From contig OX463842.1 in the NCBI GenBank assembly GCA_949825065.1, positions 6,475,723 to 6,539,722 on the forward strand: a stretch of DNA of 64,000 bases, given 5' to 3'. This DNA comes from Odontocerum albicorne. Its lineage: Eukaryota; Arthropoda; Insecta; Trichoptera; Odontoceridae. Under the pieces are notes generated by a model that did not search any database, was not told where the DNA came from, and was given only the letters and a program-made list of their open reading frames with translations. Both the position numbers and the translations under genes were made by a program. This document shows, piece by piece, positions 31,653 to 45,155 of this stretch. Position 1 is the first letter of the stretch, and every line of letters begins with the position of its first letter.

Positions 31653-32128
31653 CTAATACAATTTAATTTTTTTTGTAGCCATTGCCATGTCATTTCTGTT
31701 GTCGTTTACCCTTTTTCCGAATCGGCGTCCTGTCCCGGCGTAAGATTTGAAGATAGCCGGTCCCTCCGCCGATGCGTCGTACACTGTAGGGCGATTGATC
31801 GAGGCGCGTTTCATCTTGCGCAGTCTCGTTCTCAGCACCCTGTCTCCCTTGATGACGTTCCTCCAGGCGTCGTTCACTTTCGAGGCGGCCAGCAGTGAAT
31901 CTCCGTCGAGTTTTCTGTGAACAAAAGAAACATAATTATTAGTTACATGTCAGGATAAAATGTACAAAAAATATACATGAATTAAAACCAAATCCTTCGC
32001 ATACTATACGATGCGTCGGTATAAAAAACTTACCTGAAGATCATCGAAGTAATCTCTGCGGGCAATCTGGCGACCATGTCGCGCATGTCGTACACCATCA
32101 CGCACAATAAGGAGAAAAATGAATCCAT
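31653..32128 (-). CDS. F-box-only protein, array copy 8
   Basis: Exons 32128-32034 and 31914-31653. Majority protein sequence and splice sites. The intron has a TGTACAAAAAA variant instead of TGAACAAAAAA, shared with copies 10 to 14. Confidence 0.85.
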
Positions 32129-32711
32129 AATACTTGATTTTGTAAAGAATGTCTACGAAAATCTTTCATGAATATATTGACTTATTAGCAATTTCAACGC
32201 TAGCCCGTTGGATTCATCTCGACCGTAACGTAAACACCGCGCGCTAGACATGCGTCTCGCGTACGCTTATGTTTTCAACAGTTCGCTTTCCGTCGGCTTT
32301 GGATTCGGTAATGTTCGGGTCGCGGTGCCATGTTTATCAATGCGGAGCAATACTTCATTTATTTTTATTGAGTAAAATACGTTAACAACGGCAGTCGTCT
32401 CTTCTATCAATATTATTTTTAGCCATTTTTTTTTCAAAATTTAACTATCTCGTACATATTTATTCTTATGACAATAAAATAAAAATCTCTCTTTTTTTTG
32501 TAAATTGATTGACACATTTTGAATCATTATTTACGGTGTCCGTGTAAATCGTCGTCATTTTAGCAGATTTTTTTTTTGACATTCTTTCGATACACTTATC
32601 GTGTAGAGTCAAGGTTTGCATAAAATATTTAAAAAAAAATGTAATAAGTCTCTTGAGTACATTGGTTATCATAAATTATTTCAGCCCTTGGCTTTCGTCC
32701 TTATCATTATC

Positions 32712-33187
32712 CTAATACAATTTAATTTTTTTTGTAGCCATTGCCATGTCATTTCTGTTGTCGTTTACCCTTTTTCCGAATCGGCGTCCTGTCCCGGCGT
32801 AAGATTTGAAGATAGCCGGTCCCTCCGCCGATGCGTCGTACACTGTAGGGCGATTGATCGAGGCGCGTTTCATCTTGCGCAGTCTCGTTCTCAGCACCCT
32901 GTCTCCCTTGATGACGTTCCTCCAGGCGTCGTTTACTTTCGAGGCGGCCAGCAGTGAATCTCCGTCGAGTTTTCTGTGAACAAAAGAAACATAATTATTA
33001 GTTACATGTCAGGATAAAATGAACAAAAAATATACATGAATTAAAACCAAATCCTTCGCATACTATACGATGCGTCGGTATAAAAAACTTACCTGAAGAT
33101 CATCGAAGTAATCTCTGCGGGCAATCTGGCGACCATGTCGCGCATGTCGTACACCATCACGCACAATAAGGAGAAAAATGAATCCAT
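32712..33187 (-). CDS. F-box-only protein, array copy 9
   Basis: Exons 33187-33093 and 32973-32712. Majority protein, with the synonymous Val45 GTA of copy 7. The 3' region reads CAGCCCTTGGC where others read CAGCCGTCGGC, a private change. Confidence 0.85.
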
Positions 33188-33769
33188 AATACTTGATTTT
33201 GTAAAGAATGTCTACGAAAATCTTTCATGAATATATTGACTTATTAGCAATTTCAACGCTAGCCTGTTGGATTCATCTCGACCGTAACGTAAACACCGCG
33301 CGCTAGACATGCGTCTCGCGTACGCTTATGTTTTCAACAGTTCGCTTTCCGTCGGCTTTGGATTCGGTAATGTTCGGGTCGCGGTGCCATGTTTATCAAT
33401 GCGGAGCAATATTTCATTTATTTTTATTGAGTAAAATACGTTAACGACGGCAGTCGTCTCTTCTATCAATATTATTTTTTGCCATTTTTTTTTTTAAATT
33501 TAACTATCTCGTACATATTTATTCTTATGACAATAAAATAAAAATCTCTCTTTTTTTTGTAAATTGATTGACACATTTTGAATCATTATTTACGGTGTCC
33601 GTGTAAATCGTCGTCATTTTAGCAGATTTTTTTTTGACATTCTTTCGATACACTTATCGTGTAGAGTCAAGGTTTGCATAAAATATTTTAAAAAAAATGT
33701 AATAAGTCTCTTGAGTACATTGGTTATCATAAATTATTTCAGCCGTCGGCTTTCGTCCTTATCATTATC

Positions 33770-34245
33770 CTAATACAATTTAATTTTTTTTGTAGCCATT
33801 GCTATGTCATTTCTGTTGTCGTTTACCCTTTTTCCGAATCGGCGTCCTGTCCCGGCGTAAGATTTGAAGATAGCCGGTCCCTCCGCCGATGCGTCGTACA
33901 CTGTAGGGCGATTGATCGAGGCGCGTTTCATCTTGCGCAGTCTCGTTCTCAGCACCCTGTCTCCCTTGATGACGTTCCTCCAGGCGTCGTTCACTTTCGA
34001 GGCGGCCAGCAGTGAATCTCCGTCGAGTTTTCTGTGAACAAAAGAAACATAATTATTAGTTACATGTCAGCATAAAATGTACAAAAAATATACATGAATT
34101 AAAACCAAATCCTTCGCATACTATACGATGCGTCGGTATAAAAAACTTACCTGAAGATCATCGAAGTAATCTCTGCGGGCAATCTGGCGACCATGTCGCG
34201 CATGTCGTACACCATCACGCACAATAAGGAGAAAAATGAATCCAT
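33770..34245 (-). CDS. F-box-only protein, array copy 10
   Basis: Exons 34245-34151 and 34031-33770. One replacement, Met108 to Ile, in the tail outside the F-box. A private base change also occurs in the intron (TGTCAGCATAAA). Confidence 0.85.
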
Positions 34246-34827
34246 AATACTTGATTTTGTAAAGAATGTCTACGAAAATCTTTCATGAATATATTGACTT
34301 ATTAGCAATTTCAACGCTAGCCCGTTGGATTCATCTCGACCGTAACGTAAACACCGCGCGCTAGACATGCGTCTCGCGTACGCTTATGTTTTCAACAGTT
34401 CGCTTTCCGTCGGCTTTGGATTCGGTAATGTTCGGGTCGCGGTGCCATGTTTATCAATGCGGAGCAATATTTCATTTATTTTTATTGAGTAAAATACGTT
34501 AACGACGGTAGTCGTCTCTTCTATCAATATTATTTTTTGCCATTTTTTTTTCAAAATTTAACTATCTCGTACATCTTTATTCTTATGACAATAAAATAAA
34601 AATCTCTCTTTTTTTTGTAAATTGATTGACACATTTTGAATCATTATTTACGGTGTCCGTGTAAATCGTCGTCATTTTAGCAGATTTTTTTTTGACATTC
34701 TTTCGATACACTTATCGTGTAGAGTCAAGGTTTGCATAAAATATTTAAAAAAAAATGTAATAAGTCTCTTGAGTACATTGGTTATCATAAATTATTTCAG
34801 CCGTCGGCTTTCGTCCTTATCATTATC

Positions 34828-35455
34828 CTAATACAATTTAATTTTTTTTGTAGCCATTGCCATGTCATTTCTGTTGTCGTTTACCCTTTTTCCGAATCGG
34901 CGTCCTGTCCCGGCGTAAGATTTGAAGATAGCCGGTCCCTCCGCCGATGCGTCGTACACTGTAGGGCGATTGATCGAGGCGCGTTTCATCTTGCGCAGTC
35001 TCGTTCTCAGCACCCTGTCTCCCTTGATGACGTTCCTCCAGGCGTCGTTCACTTTCGAGGCGGCCAGCAGTGAATCTCCGTCGAGTTTTCTGTGAACAAA
35101 AGAAACATAATTATTAGTTACATGTCAGGATAAAATGTACAAAAAATATACATGAATTAAAACCAAATCCTTCGCATACTATACGATGCGTCGGTATAAA
35201 AAACTTACCTGAAGATCATCGAAGTAATCTCTGCGGGCAATCTGGCGACCATGTCGCGCATGTCGTACACCATCACGCACAATAAGGAGAAAAATGAATC
35301 CATAATACTTGATTTTGTAAAGAATGTATACTATACGATGCGTCGGTATAAAAAACTTACCTGAAGATCATCGAAGTAATCTCTGCGGGCAATCTGGCGA
35401 CCATGTCGCGCATGTCGTACACCATCACGCACAATAAGGAGAAAAATGAATCCAT
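34828..35455 (-). CDS. F-box-only protein, array copy 11, with duplicated exon 1
   Basis: Exon 2 is 35089-34828. There are two exon-1 copies, 35303-35209 and 35455-35361, each with ATG and a GTAAGT donor, because 152 bp are duplicated in tandem. The promoter-proximal copy (35455) has the normal upstream region. The inner one is preceded by intron sequence. The joint at about 35327-35340 is GTATACTATACGATG, where short TATAC homology could have mediated the event. The outer exon can still splice to exon 2, so a normal protein is possible. The outer copy carries TCG in place of the upstream in-frame stop. Confidence 0.8.
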
Positions 35456-36037
35456 AATACTTGATTTTGTAAAGAATGTCGACGAAAATCTTTCATGAAT
35501 ATATTGACTTATTAGCAATTTCAACGCTAGCCCGTTGGATTCATCTCGACCGTAACGTAAACACCGCGCGCTAGACATGCGTCTCGCGTACGCTTATGTT
35601 TTCAACAGTTCGCTTTCCGTCGGCTTTGGATTCGGTAATGTTCGGGTCGCGGTGCCATGTTTATCAATGCGGAGCAATATTTCATTTATTTTTATTGAGT
35701 AAAATACGTTAACGACGGCAGTCGTCTCTTCTATCAATATTATTTTTTGCCATTTTTTTTTCAAAATTTAACTATCTCGTACATATTTATTCTTATGACA
35801 ATAAAATAAAAATCTCTCTTTTTTTTGTAAATTGATTGACACATTTTGAATCATTATTTACGGTGTCCGTGTAAATCGTCGTCATTTTAGCAGATTTTTT
35901 TTTGACATTCTTTCGATACACTTATCGTGTAGAGTCAAGGTTTGCATAAAATATTTAAAAAAAAATGTAATAAGTCTCTTGAGTACATTGGTTATCATAA
36001 ATTATTTCAGCCGTCGGCTTTCGTCCTTATCATTATC

Positions 36038-36687
36038 CTAATACAATTTAATTTTTTTTGTAGCCATTGCCATGTCATTTCTGTTGTCGTTTACCCTTTT
36101 TCCGAATCGGCGTCCTGTCCCGGCGTAAGATTTGAAGATAGCCGGTCCCTCCGCCGATGCGTCGTACACTGTAGGGCGATTGATCGAGGCGCGTTTCATC
36201 TTGCGCAGTCTCGTTCTCAGCACCCTGTCTCCCTTGATGACGTTCCTCCAGGCGTCGTTCACTTTCGAGGCGGCCAGCAGTGAATCTCCGTCGAGTTTTC
36301 TGTGAACAAAAGAAACATAATTATTAGTTACATGTCAGGATAAAATGTACAAAAAATATACATGAATTAAAACCAAATCCTTCGCATACTATACGATGCG
36401 TCGGTATAAAAAACTTACCTGAAGATCATCGAAGTAATCTCTGCGGGCAATCTGGCGACCATGTCGCGCATGTCGTACACCATCACGCACAATAAGGAGA
36501 AAAATGAATCCATAATACTTGATTTTGTAAAGAATGTATACGAAAATCTTTCATGAATATATTGACTTATTAGCAATTTCAACGCTAGCCCGTTGGATTC
36601 ATCTCGACCGTAACGTAAACACCGCGCGCTAGACATGTCGCGCATGTCGTACACCATCACGCACAATAAGGAGAAAAATGAATCCAT
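36038..36687 (-). CDS. F-box-only protein, array copy 12, with fused N-terminal duplication
   Basis: Exon 2 is 36299-36038. Exon 1 is enlarged by a duplication of about 176 bp joined at GACATG near 36634-36640. Because the usual upstream TAG is TAT here, one frame runs from the outer ATG at 36687 through former 5' leader into the normal start at 36513 and on to the donor at 36419. Translation from 36687 would give about 176 residues with the MDSFFSLLCVMVYDMRDM block twice. Starting at 36513 would give the standard 118. The F-box is unchanged in both. Confidence 0.75.
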
Positions 36688-37271
36688 AATACTTGATTTT
36701 GTAAAGAATGTCTACGAAAATCTTTCATGAATATATTGACTTATTAGCAATTTCAACGCTAGCCCGTTGGATTCATCTCGACCGTAACGTAAACACCGCG
36801 CGCTAGACATGCGTCTCGCGTACGCTTATGTTTTCAACAGTTCGCTTTCCGTCGGCTTTGGATTCGGTAATGTTCGGGTCGCGGTGCCATGTTTATCAAT
36901 GCGGAGCAATATTTCATTTATTTTTATTGAGTAAAATACGTTAACGACGGTAGTCGTCTCTTCTATCAATATTATTTTTTGCCATTTTTTTTTCAAAATT
37001 TAACTATCTCGTACATCTTTATTCTTATGACAATAAAATAAAAATCTCTCTTTTTTTTTGTAAATTGATTGACACATTTTGAATCATTATTTACGGTGTC
37101 CGTGTAAATCGTCGTCATTTTAGCAGATTTTTTTTTTGACATTCTTTCGATACACTTATCGTGTAGAGTCAAGGTTTGCATAAAATATTTTAAAAAAAAT
37201 TTAATAAGTCTATTGAGTACATTGGTTATCATAAATTATTTCAGCCGTCGGCTTTCGTCCTTATCATTATC

Positions 37272-37747
37272 CTAATACAATTTAATTTTTTTTGTAGCCA
37301 TTGCCATGTCATTTCTGTTGTCGTTTACCCTTTTTCCGAATCGGCGTCCTGTCCCGGCGTAAGATTTGAAGATAGCCGGTCCCTCCGCCGATGCGTCGTA
37401 CACTGTAGGGCGATTGATCGAGGCGCGTTTCATCTTGCGCAGTCTCGTTCTCAGCACCCTGTCTCCCTTGATGACGTTCCTCCAGGCGTCGTTCACTTTC
37501 GAGGCGGCCAGCAGTGAATCTCCGTCGAGTTTTCTGTGAACAAAAGAAACATAATTATTAGTTACATGTCAGGATAAAATGTACAAAAAATATACATGAA
37601 TTAAAACCAAATCCTTCGCATACTATACGATGCGTCGGTATAAAAAACTTACCTGAAGATCATCGAAGTAATCTCTGCGGGCAATCTGGCGACCATGTCG
37701 CGCATGTCGTACACCATCACGCACAATAAGGAGAAAAATGAATCCAT
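37272..37747 (-). CDS. F-box-only protein, array copy 13
   Basis: Exons 37747-37653 and 37533-37272. Majority protein. Private changes in the 3' region (AAATTTAATAAGTCTATTG) are partly shared with copy 14. Confidence 0.85.
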
Positions 37748-38330
37748 AATACTTGATTTTGTAAAGAATGTCTACGAAAATCTTTCATGAATATATTGAC
37801 TTATTAGCAATTTCAACGCTAGCCCGTTGGATTCATCTCGACCGTAACGTAAACACCGCGCGCTAGACATGCGTCTCGCGTACGCTTATGTTTTCAACAG
37901 TTCGCTTTCCGTCGGCTTTGGATTCGGTAATGTTCGGGTCGCGGTGCCATGTTTATCAATGCGGAGCAATACTTCATTTATTTTTATTGAGTAAAATACG
38001 TTAACGACGGCAGTCCTCTCTTCTATCAATATTATTTTTAGCCATTTTTTTTTCAAAATTTAGCTATCTCGTACATATTTATTCTTATGACAATAAAATA
38101 AAAATCTCTCTTTTTTTTGTAAATTGATTGACACATTTTGAATCATTATTTACGGTGTCCGTGTAAATCGTCGTCATTTTAGCAGATTTTTTTTTTGACA
38201 TTCTTTCGATACACTTATCGTGTAGAGTCAAGGTTTGCATAAAATATTTAAAAAAAAATGTAATAAGTCTATTGAGTACATTGGTTATCATAAATTATTT
38301 CAGCCGTCGGCTTTCGTCCTTATCATTATC

Positions 38331-38806
38331 CTAATACAATTTAATTTTTTTTGTAGCCATTGCCATGTCATTTCTGTTGTCGTTTACCCTTTTTCCGAAT
38401 CGGCGTCCTGTCCCGGCGTAAGATTTGAAGATAGCCGGTCCCTCCGCCGATGCGTCGTACACTGTAGGGCGATTGATCGAGGCGCGTTTCATCTTGCGCA
38501 GTCTCGTTCTCAGCACCCTGTCTCCCTTGATGACGTTCCTCCAGGCGTCGTTCACTTTCGAGGCGGCCAGCAGTGAATCTCCGTCGAGTTTTCTGTGAAC
38601 AAAAGAAACATAATTATTAGTTACATGTCAGGATAAAATGTACAAAAAATATACATGAATTAAAACCAAATCCTTCGCATACTATACGATGCGTCGGTAT
38701 AAAAAACTTACCTGAAGATCATCGAAGTAATCTCTGCGGGCAATCTGGCGACCATGTCGCGCATGTCGTACACCATCACGCACAATAAGGAGAAAAATGA
38801 ATCCAT
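38331..38806 (-). CDS. F-box-only protein, array copy 14
   Basis: Exons 38806-38712 and 38592-38331. Majority protein. It shares the TCTATTGAGTAC change of copy 13 and the GCAGTCCTCTC spacer change of copy 15. Confidence 0.85.
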
Positions 38807-39389
38807 AATACTTGATTTTGTAAAGAATGTCTACGAAAATCTTTCATGAATATATTGACTTATTAGCAATTTCAACGCTAGCCCGTTGGATTCATCTCGA
38901 CCGTAACGTAAACACCGCGCGCTAGACATGCGTCTCGCGTACGCTTATGTTTTCAACAGTTCGCTTTCCGTCGGCTTTGGATTCGGTAATGTTCGGGTCG
39001 CGGTGCCATGTTTATCAATGCGGAGCAATACTTCATTTATTTTTATTGAGTAAAATACGTTAACGACGGCAGTCCTCTCTTCTATCAATATTATTTTTAG
39101 CCATTTTTTTTTCAAAATTTAACTATCTCGTACATATTTATTCTTATGACAATAAAATAAAAATCTCTCTTTTTTTTGTAAATTGATTGACACATTTTGA
39201 ATCATTATTTACGGTGTCCGTGTAAATCGTCGTCATTTTAGCAGATTTTTTTTTTGACATTCTTTCGATACACTTATCGTGTAGAGTCAAGGTTTGCATA
39301 AAATATTTAAAAAAAAATGTAATAAGTCTCTTGAGTACATTGGTTATCATAAATTATTTCAGCCGTCGGCTTTCGTCCTTATCATTATC

Positions 39390-39865
39390 CTAATACAATT
39401 TAATTTTTTTTGTAGCCATTGCCATGTCATTTCTGTTGTCGTTTACCCTTTTTCCGAATCAGCGTCCTGTCCCGGCGTAAGATTTGAAGATAGCCGGTCC
39501 CTCCGCCGATGCGTCGTACACTGTAGGGCGATTGATCGAGGCGCGTTTCATCTTGCGCAGTCTCGTTCTCAGCACCCTGTCTCCCTTGATGACGTTCCTC
39601 CAGGCGTCGTTCACTTTCGAGGCGGCCAGCAGTGAATCTCCGTCGAGTTTTCTGTGAACAAAAGAAACATAATTATAAGTTACATGTCAGGATAAAATTA
39701 ACAAAAAATATACATGAATTAAAACCAAATCCTTCGCATACTATACGATGCGTCGGTATAAAAAACTTACCTGAAGATCATCGAAGTAATCTCTGCGGGC
39801 AATCTGGCGACCATGTCGCGCATGTCGTACACCATCACGCACAATAAGGAGAAAAATGAATCCAT
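39390..39865 (-). pseudogene. F-box-only gene, array copy 15, nonsense mutation R96*
   Basis: Exons 39865-39771 and 39651-39390 are structurally normal, but codon 96 is TGA (39461-39459) instead of CGA, a C-to-T change at a CpG. The product would stop after 95 residues. The F-box is kept, but the basic RRFGKR...KKIK tail is lost. It is the only copy in the window with a premature stop. The leader carries TCG in place of the usual upstream TAG. Confidence 0.85.
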
Positions 39866-40446
39866 AATACTTGATTTTGTAAAGAATGTCGACGAAAATC
39901 TTTCATGAATATATTGACTTATTAGCAATTTCAACGCTAGCCCGTTGGATTCATCTCGACCGTAACGTAAACACCGCGCGCTAGACATGCGTCTCGCGTA
40001 CGCTTATGTTTTCAACAGTTCGCTTTCCGTCGGCTTTGGATTCGGTAATGTTCGGGTCGCGGTGCCATGTTTATCAATGCGGAGCAATATTTCATTTATT
40101 TTTATTGAGTAAAATACGTTAACGACGGCAGTCGTCTCTTCTATCAATATTATTTTTTGCCATTTTTTTTTTTAAATTTAACTATCTCGTACATATTTAT
40201 TCTTATGACAATAAAATAAAAATCTCTCTTTTTTTTGTAAATTGATTGACACATTTTGAATCATTATTTACGGTGTCCGTGTAAATCGTCGTCATTTTAG
40301 CAGATTTTTTTTGACATTCTTTCGATACACTTATCGTGTAGAGTCAAGGTTTGCATAAAATATTTTAAAAAAAATGTAATAAGTCTCTTGAGTACATTGG
40401 TTATCATAAATTATTTCAGCCGTCGGCTTTCGTCCTTATCATTATC

Positions 40447-40922
40447 CTAATACAATTTAATTTTTTTTGTAGCCATTGCCATGTCATTTCTGTTGTCGTT
40501 TACCCTTTTTCCGAATCGGCGTCCTGTCCCGGCGTAAGATTTGAAGATAGCCGGTCCCTCCGCCGATGCGTCGTACACTGTAGGGCGATTGATCGAGGCG
40601 CGTTTCATCTTGCGCAGTCTCGTTCTCAGCACCCTGTCTCCCTTGATGACGTTCCTCCAGGCGTCGTTCACTTTCGAGGCGGCCAGCAGTGAATCTTCGT
40701 CGAGTTTTCTGTGAACAAAAGAAACATAATTATAAGTTACATGTCAGGATAAAATTAACAAAAAATATACATGAATTAAAACCAAATCCTTCGCATACTA
40801 TACGATGCGTCGGTATAAAAAACTTACCTGAAGATCATCGAAGTAATCTCTGCGGGCAATCTGGCGACCATGTCGCGCATGTCATACACCATCACGCACA
40901 ATAAGGAGAAAAATGAATCCAT
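40447..40922 (-). CDS. F-box-only protein, array copy 16
   Basis: Exons 40922-40828 and 40708-40447. Gly36 is changed to Glu inside the F-box loop after Leu34-Asp35. A synonymous TAT for Tyr13 is private. The 3' poly-T run is shortened. Confidence 0.85.
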
Positions 40923-41505
40923 AATACTTGATTTTGTAAAGAATGTCTACGAAAATCTTTCATGAATATATTGACTTATTAGCAATTTCAACGCTAGCCC
41001 GTTGGATTCATCTCGACCGTAACGTAAACACCGCGCGCTAGACATGCGTCTCGCGTACGCTTATGTTTTCAACAGTTCGCTTTCCGTCGGCTTTGGATTC
41101 GGTAATGTTCGGGTCGCGGTGCCATGTTTATCAATGCGGAGCAATACTTCATTTATTTTTATTGAGTAAAATACGTTAACGACGGTAGTCGTCTCTTCTA
41201 TCAATATTATTTTTTGCCATTTTTTTTTCAAAATTTAACTATCTCGTACATATTTATTCTTATGACAATAAAATAAAAATCTCTCTTTTTTTTTGTAAAT
41301 TGATTGACACATTTTGAATCATTATTTACGGTGTCCGTGTAAATCGTCGTCATTTTAGCAGATTTTTTTTTTGACATTCTTTCGATACACTTATCGTGTA
41401 GAGTCAAGGTTTGCATAAAATATTTTAAAAAAATGTAATAAGTCTCTTGAGTACATTGGTTATCATAAATTATTTCAGCCGTCGGCTTTCGTCCTTATCA
41501 TTATC

Positions 41506-41981
41506 CTAATACAATTTAATTTTTTTTGTAGCCATTGCCATGTCATTTCTGTTGTCGTTTACCCTTTTTCCGAATCGGCGTCCTGTCCCGGCGTAAGATT
41601 TGAAGATAGCCGGTCCCTCCGCCGATGCGTCGTACACTGTAGGGCGATTGATCGAGGCGCGTTTCATCTTGCGCAGTCTCGTTCTCAGCACCCTGTCTCC
41701 CTTGATGACGTTCCTCCAGGCGTCGTTCACTTTCGAGGCGGCCAGCAGTGAATCTCCGTCGAGTTTTCTGTGAACAAAAGAAACATAATTATAAGTTACA
41801 TGTCAGGATAAAATTAACAAAAAATATACATGAATTAAAACCAAATCCTTCGCATACTATACGATGCGTCGGTATAAAAAACTTACCTGAAGATCATCGA
41901 AGTAATCTCTGCGGGCAATCTGGCGACCATGTCGCGCATGTCGTACACCATCACGCACAATAAGGAGAAAAATGAATCCAT
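41506..41981 (-). CDS. F-box-only protein, array copy 17
   Basis: Exons 41981-41887 and 41767-41506. Majority protein. The leader has TCG in place of the upstream TAG, so an in-frame 41-residue N-terminal extension from an ATG at 42104 is open. Confidence 0.85.
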
Positions 41982-42564
41982 AATACTTGATTTTGTAAAG
42001 AATGTCGACGAAAATCTTTCATGAATATATTGACTTATTAGCAATTTCAACGCTAGCCCGTTGGATTCATCTCGACCGTAACGTAAACACCGCGCGCTAG
42101 ACATGCGTCTCGCGTACGCTTATGTTTTCAACAGTTCGCTTTCCGTCGGCTTTGGATTCGGTAATGTTCGGGTCGCGGTGCCATGTTTATCAATGCGGAG
42201 CAATATTTCATTTATTTTTATTGAGTAAAATACGTTAACGACGGCAGTCGTCTCTTCTATCAATATTATTTTTTGCCATTTTTTTTTTTAAATTTAACTA
42301 TCTCGTACATATTTATTCTTATGACAATAAAATAAAAATCTCTCTTTTTTTTGTAAATTGATTGACACATTTTGAATCATTATTTACGGTGTCCGTGTAA
42401 ATCGTCGTCATTTTAGCAGATTTTTTTTTTGACATTCTTTCGATACACTTATCGTGTAGAGTCAAGGTTTGCATAAAATATTTAAAAAAAAATGTAATAA
42501 GTCTCTTGAGTACATTGGTTATCATAAATTATTTCAGCCGTCGGCTTTCGTCGTTATCATTATC

Positions 42565-43040
42565 CTAATACAATTTAATTTTTTTTGTAGCCATTGCCAT
42601 GTCATTTCTGTTGTCGTTTACCCTTTTTCCGAATCGGCGTCCTGTCCCGGCGTAAGATTTGAAGATAGCCGGTCCCTCCGCCGATGCGTCGTACACTGTA
42701 GGGCGATTGATCGAGGCGCGTTTCATCTTGCGCAGTCTCGTTCTCAGCACCCTGTCTCCCTTGATGACGTTCCTCCAGGCGTCGTTCACTTTCGAGGCGG
42801 CCAGCAGTGAATCTCCGTCGAGTTTTCTGTGAACAAAAGAAACATAATTATAAGTTACATGTCAGGATAAAATTAACAAAAAATATACATGAATTAAAAC
42901 CAAATCCTTCGCATACTATACGATGCGTCGGTATAAAAAACTTACCTGAAGATCATCGAAGTAATCTCTGCGGGCAATCTGGCGACCATGTCACGCATGT
43001 CGTACACCATCACGCACAATAAGGAGAAAAATGAATCCAT
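42565..43040 (-). CDS. F-box-only protein, array copy 18
   Basis: Exons 43040-42946 and 42826-42565. Majority protein. Synonymous CGT for Arg16 (GTCACGC on the plus strand), shared with copies 1, 3, 19, 20 and 23. Confidence 0.85.
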
Positions 43041-43622
43041 AATACTTGATTTTGTAAAGAATGTCTACGAAAATCTTTCATGAATATATTGACTTATTAG
43101 CAATTTCAACGCTAGCCCGTTGGATTCATCTCGACCGTAACGTAAACACCGCGCGCTAGACATGCGTCTCGCGTACGCTTATGTTTTCAACAGTTCACTT
43201 TCCGTCGGCTTTGGATTCGGTAATGTTCGGGTCGCGGTGCCATGTTTATCAATGCGGAGCAATATTTCATTTATTTTTATTGAGTAAAATACGTTAACGA
43301 CGGCAGTCGTCTCTTCTATCAATATTATTTTTAGCCATTTTTTTTCAAAATTTAACTATCTCGTACATATTTATTCTTATGACAATAAAATAAAAATCTC
43401 TCTTTTTTTTGTAAATTGATTGACACATTTTGAATCATTATTTACGGTGTCCGTGTAAATCGTCGTCATTTTAGCAGATTTTTTTTTTGACATTCTTTCG
43501 ATACACTTATCGTGTAGAGTCAAGGTTTGCATAAAATATTTAAAAAAAAATGTAATAAGTCTCTTGAGTATACTGGTTATCATAAATTATTTCAGCCGTC
43601 GGCTTTCGTCCTTATCATTATC

Positions 43623-44098
43623 CTAATACAATTTAATTTTTTTTGTAGCCATTGCCATGTCATTTCTGTTGTCGTTTACCCTTTTTCCGAATCGGCGTCC
43701 TGTCCCGGCGTAAGATTTGAAGATAGCCGGTCCCTCCGCCGATGCGTCGAACACTGTAGGGCGATTGATCGAGGCGCGTTTCATCTTGCGCAGTCTCGTT
43801 CTCAGCACCCTGTCTCCCTTGATGACGTTCCTCCAGGCGTCGTTCACTTTCGAGGCGGCCAGCAGTGAATCTCCGTCGAGTTTTCTGTGAACAAAAGAAA
43901 CATAATTATAAGTTACATGTCAGGATAAAATTAACAAAAAATATACATGAATTAAAACCAAATCCTTCGCATACTATACGATGCGTCGGTATAAAAAACT
44001 TACCTGAAGATCATCGAAGTAATCTCTGCGGGCAATCTGGCGACCATGTCACGCATGTCGTACACCATCACGCACAATAAGGAGAAAAATGAATCCAT
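43623..44098 (-). CDS. F-box-only protein, array copy 19
   Basis: Exons 44098-44004 and 43884-43623. Tyr77 is Phe, a change shared only with its neighbour copy 20. The leader has the GTCTACAAAAATC and CTCGATCG variants. Confidence 0.85.
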
Positions 44099-44679
44099 AA
44101 TACTTGATTTTGTAAAGAATGTCTACAAAAATCTTTCATGAATATATTGACTTATTAGCAATTTCAACGCTAGCCCGTTGGATTCATCTCGATCGTAACG
44201 TAAACACCGCGCGCTAGACATGCGTCTCGCGTACGCTTATATTTTCAACAGTTCGCTTTCCGTCGGCTTTGGATTCGGTAATGTTCGGGTCGCGGTGCCA
44301 TGTTTATCAATGCGGAGCAATATTTCATTTATTTTTATTGAGTAAAATACGTTAACGACGGTAGTCGTCTCTTCTATCAATATTATTTTTTGCCATTTTT
44401 TTTTCAAAATTTAACTATCTCGTACATATTTATTCTTATGACAATAAAATAAAAATCTCTCTTTTTTTTGTAAATTGATTGACACATTTTGAATCATTAT
44501 TTACGGTGTCCGTGTAAATCGTCGTCATTTTAGCAGATTTTTTTTGACATTCTTTCGATACACTTATCGTGTAGAGTCAAGATTTGCATAAAATATTTTT
44601 AAAAAAATGTAATAAGTCTCTTGAGTACATTGGTTATCATAAATTATTTCAGCCGTCGGCTTTTGTCCTTATCATTATC

Positions 44680-45155
44680 CTAATACAATTTAATTTTTTT
44701 TGTAGCCATTGCCATGTCATTTCTGTTGTCGTTTACCCTCTTTCCGAATCGGCGTCCTGTCCCAGCGTAAGATTTGAAGATAGCCGGTCCCTCCGCCGAT
44801 GCGTCGAACACTGTAGGGCGATTGATCGAGGCGCGTTTCATCTTGCGCAGTCTCGTTCTCAGCACCCTGTCTCCCTTGATGACGTTCCTCCAGGCGTCGT
44901 TCACTTTCGAGGCGGCCAGCAGTGAATCTCCGTCGAGTTTTCTGTGAACAAAAGAAACATAATTATAATTTACATGTCAGGATAAAATTAACAAAAAATA
45001 TACATGAATTAAAACCAAATCCTTCGCATACTATACGATGCGTCGGTATAAAAAACTTACCTGAAGATCATCGAAGTAATCTCTGCGGGCAATCTGGCGA
45101 CCATGTCACGCATGTCGTACACCATCACGCACAATAAGGAGAAAAATGAATCCAT
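44680..45155 (-). CDS. F-box-only protein, array copy 20
   Basis: Exons 45155-45061 and 44941-44680. Tyr77 is Phe. Private synonymous changes occur at Ala91 and Lys99. With copies 21-22 it forms a three-unit block repeated at copies 23-25. Confidence 0.85.
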
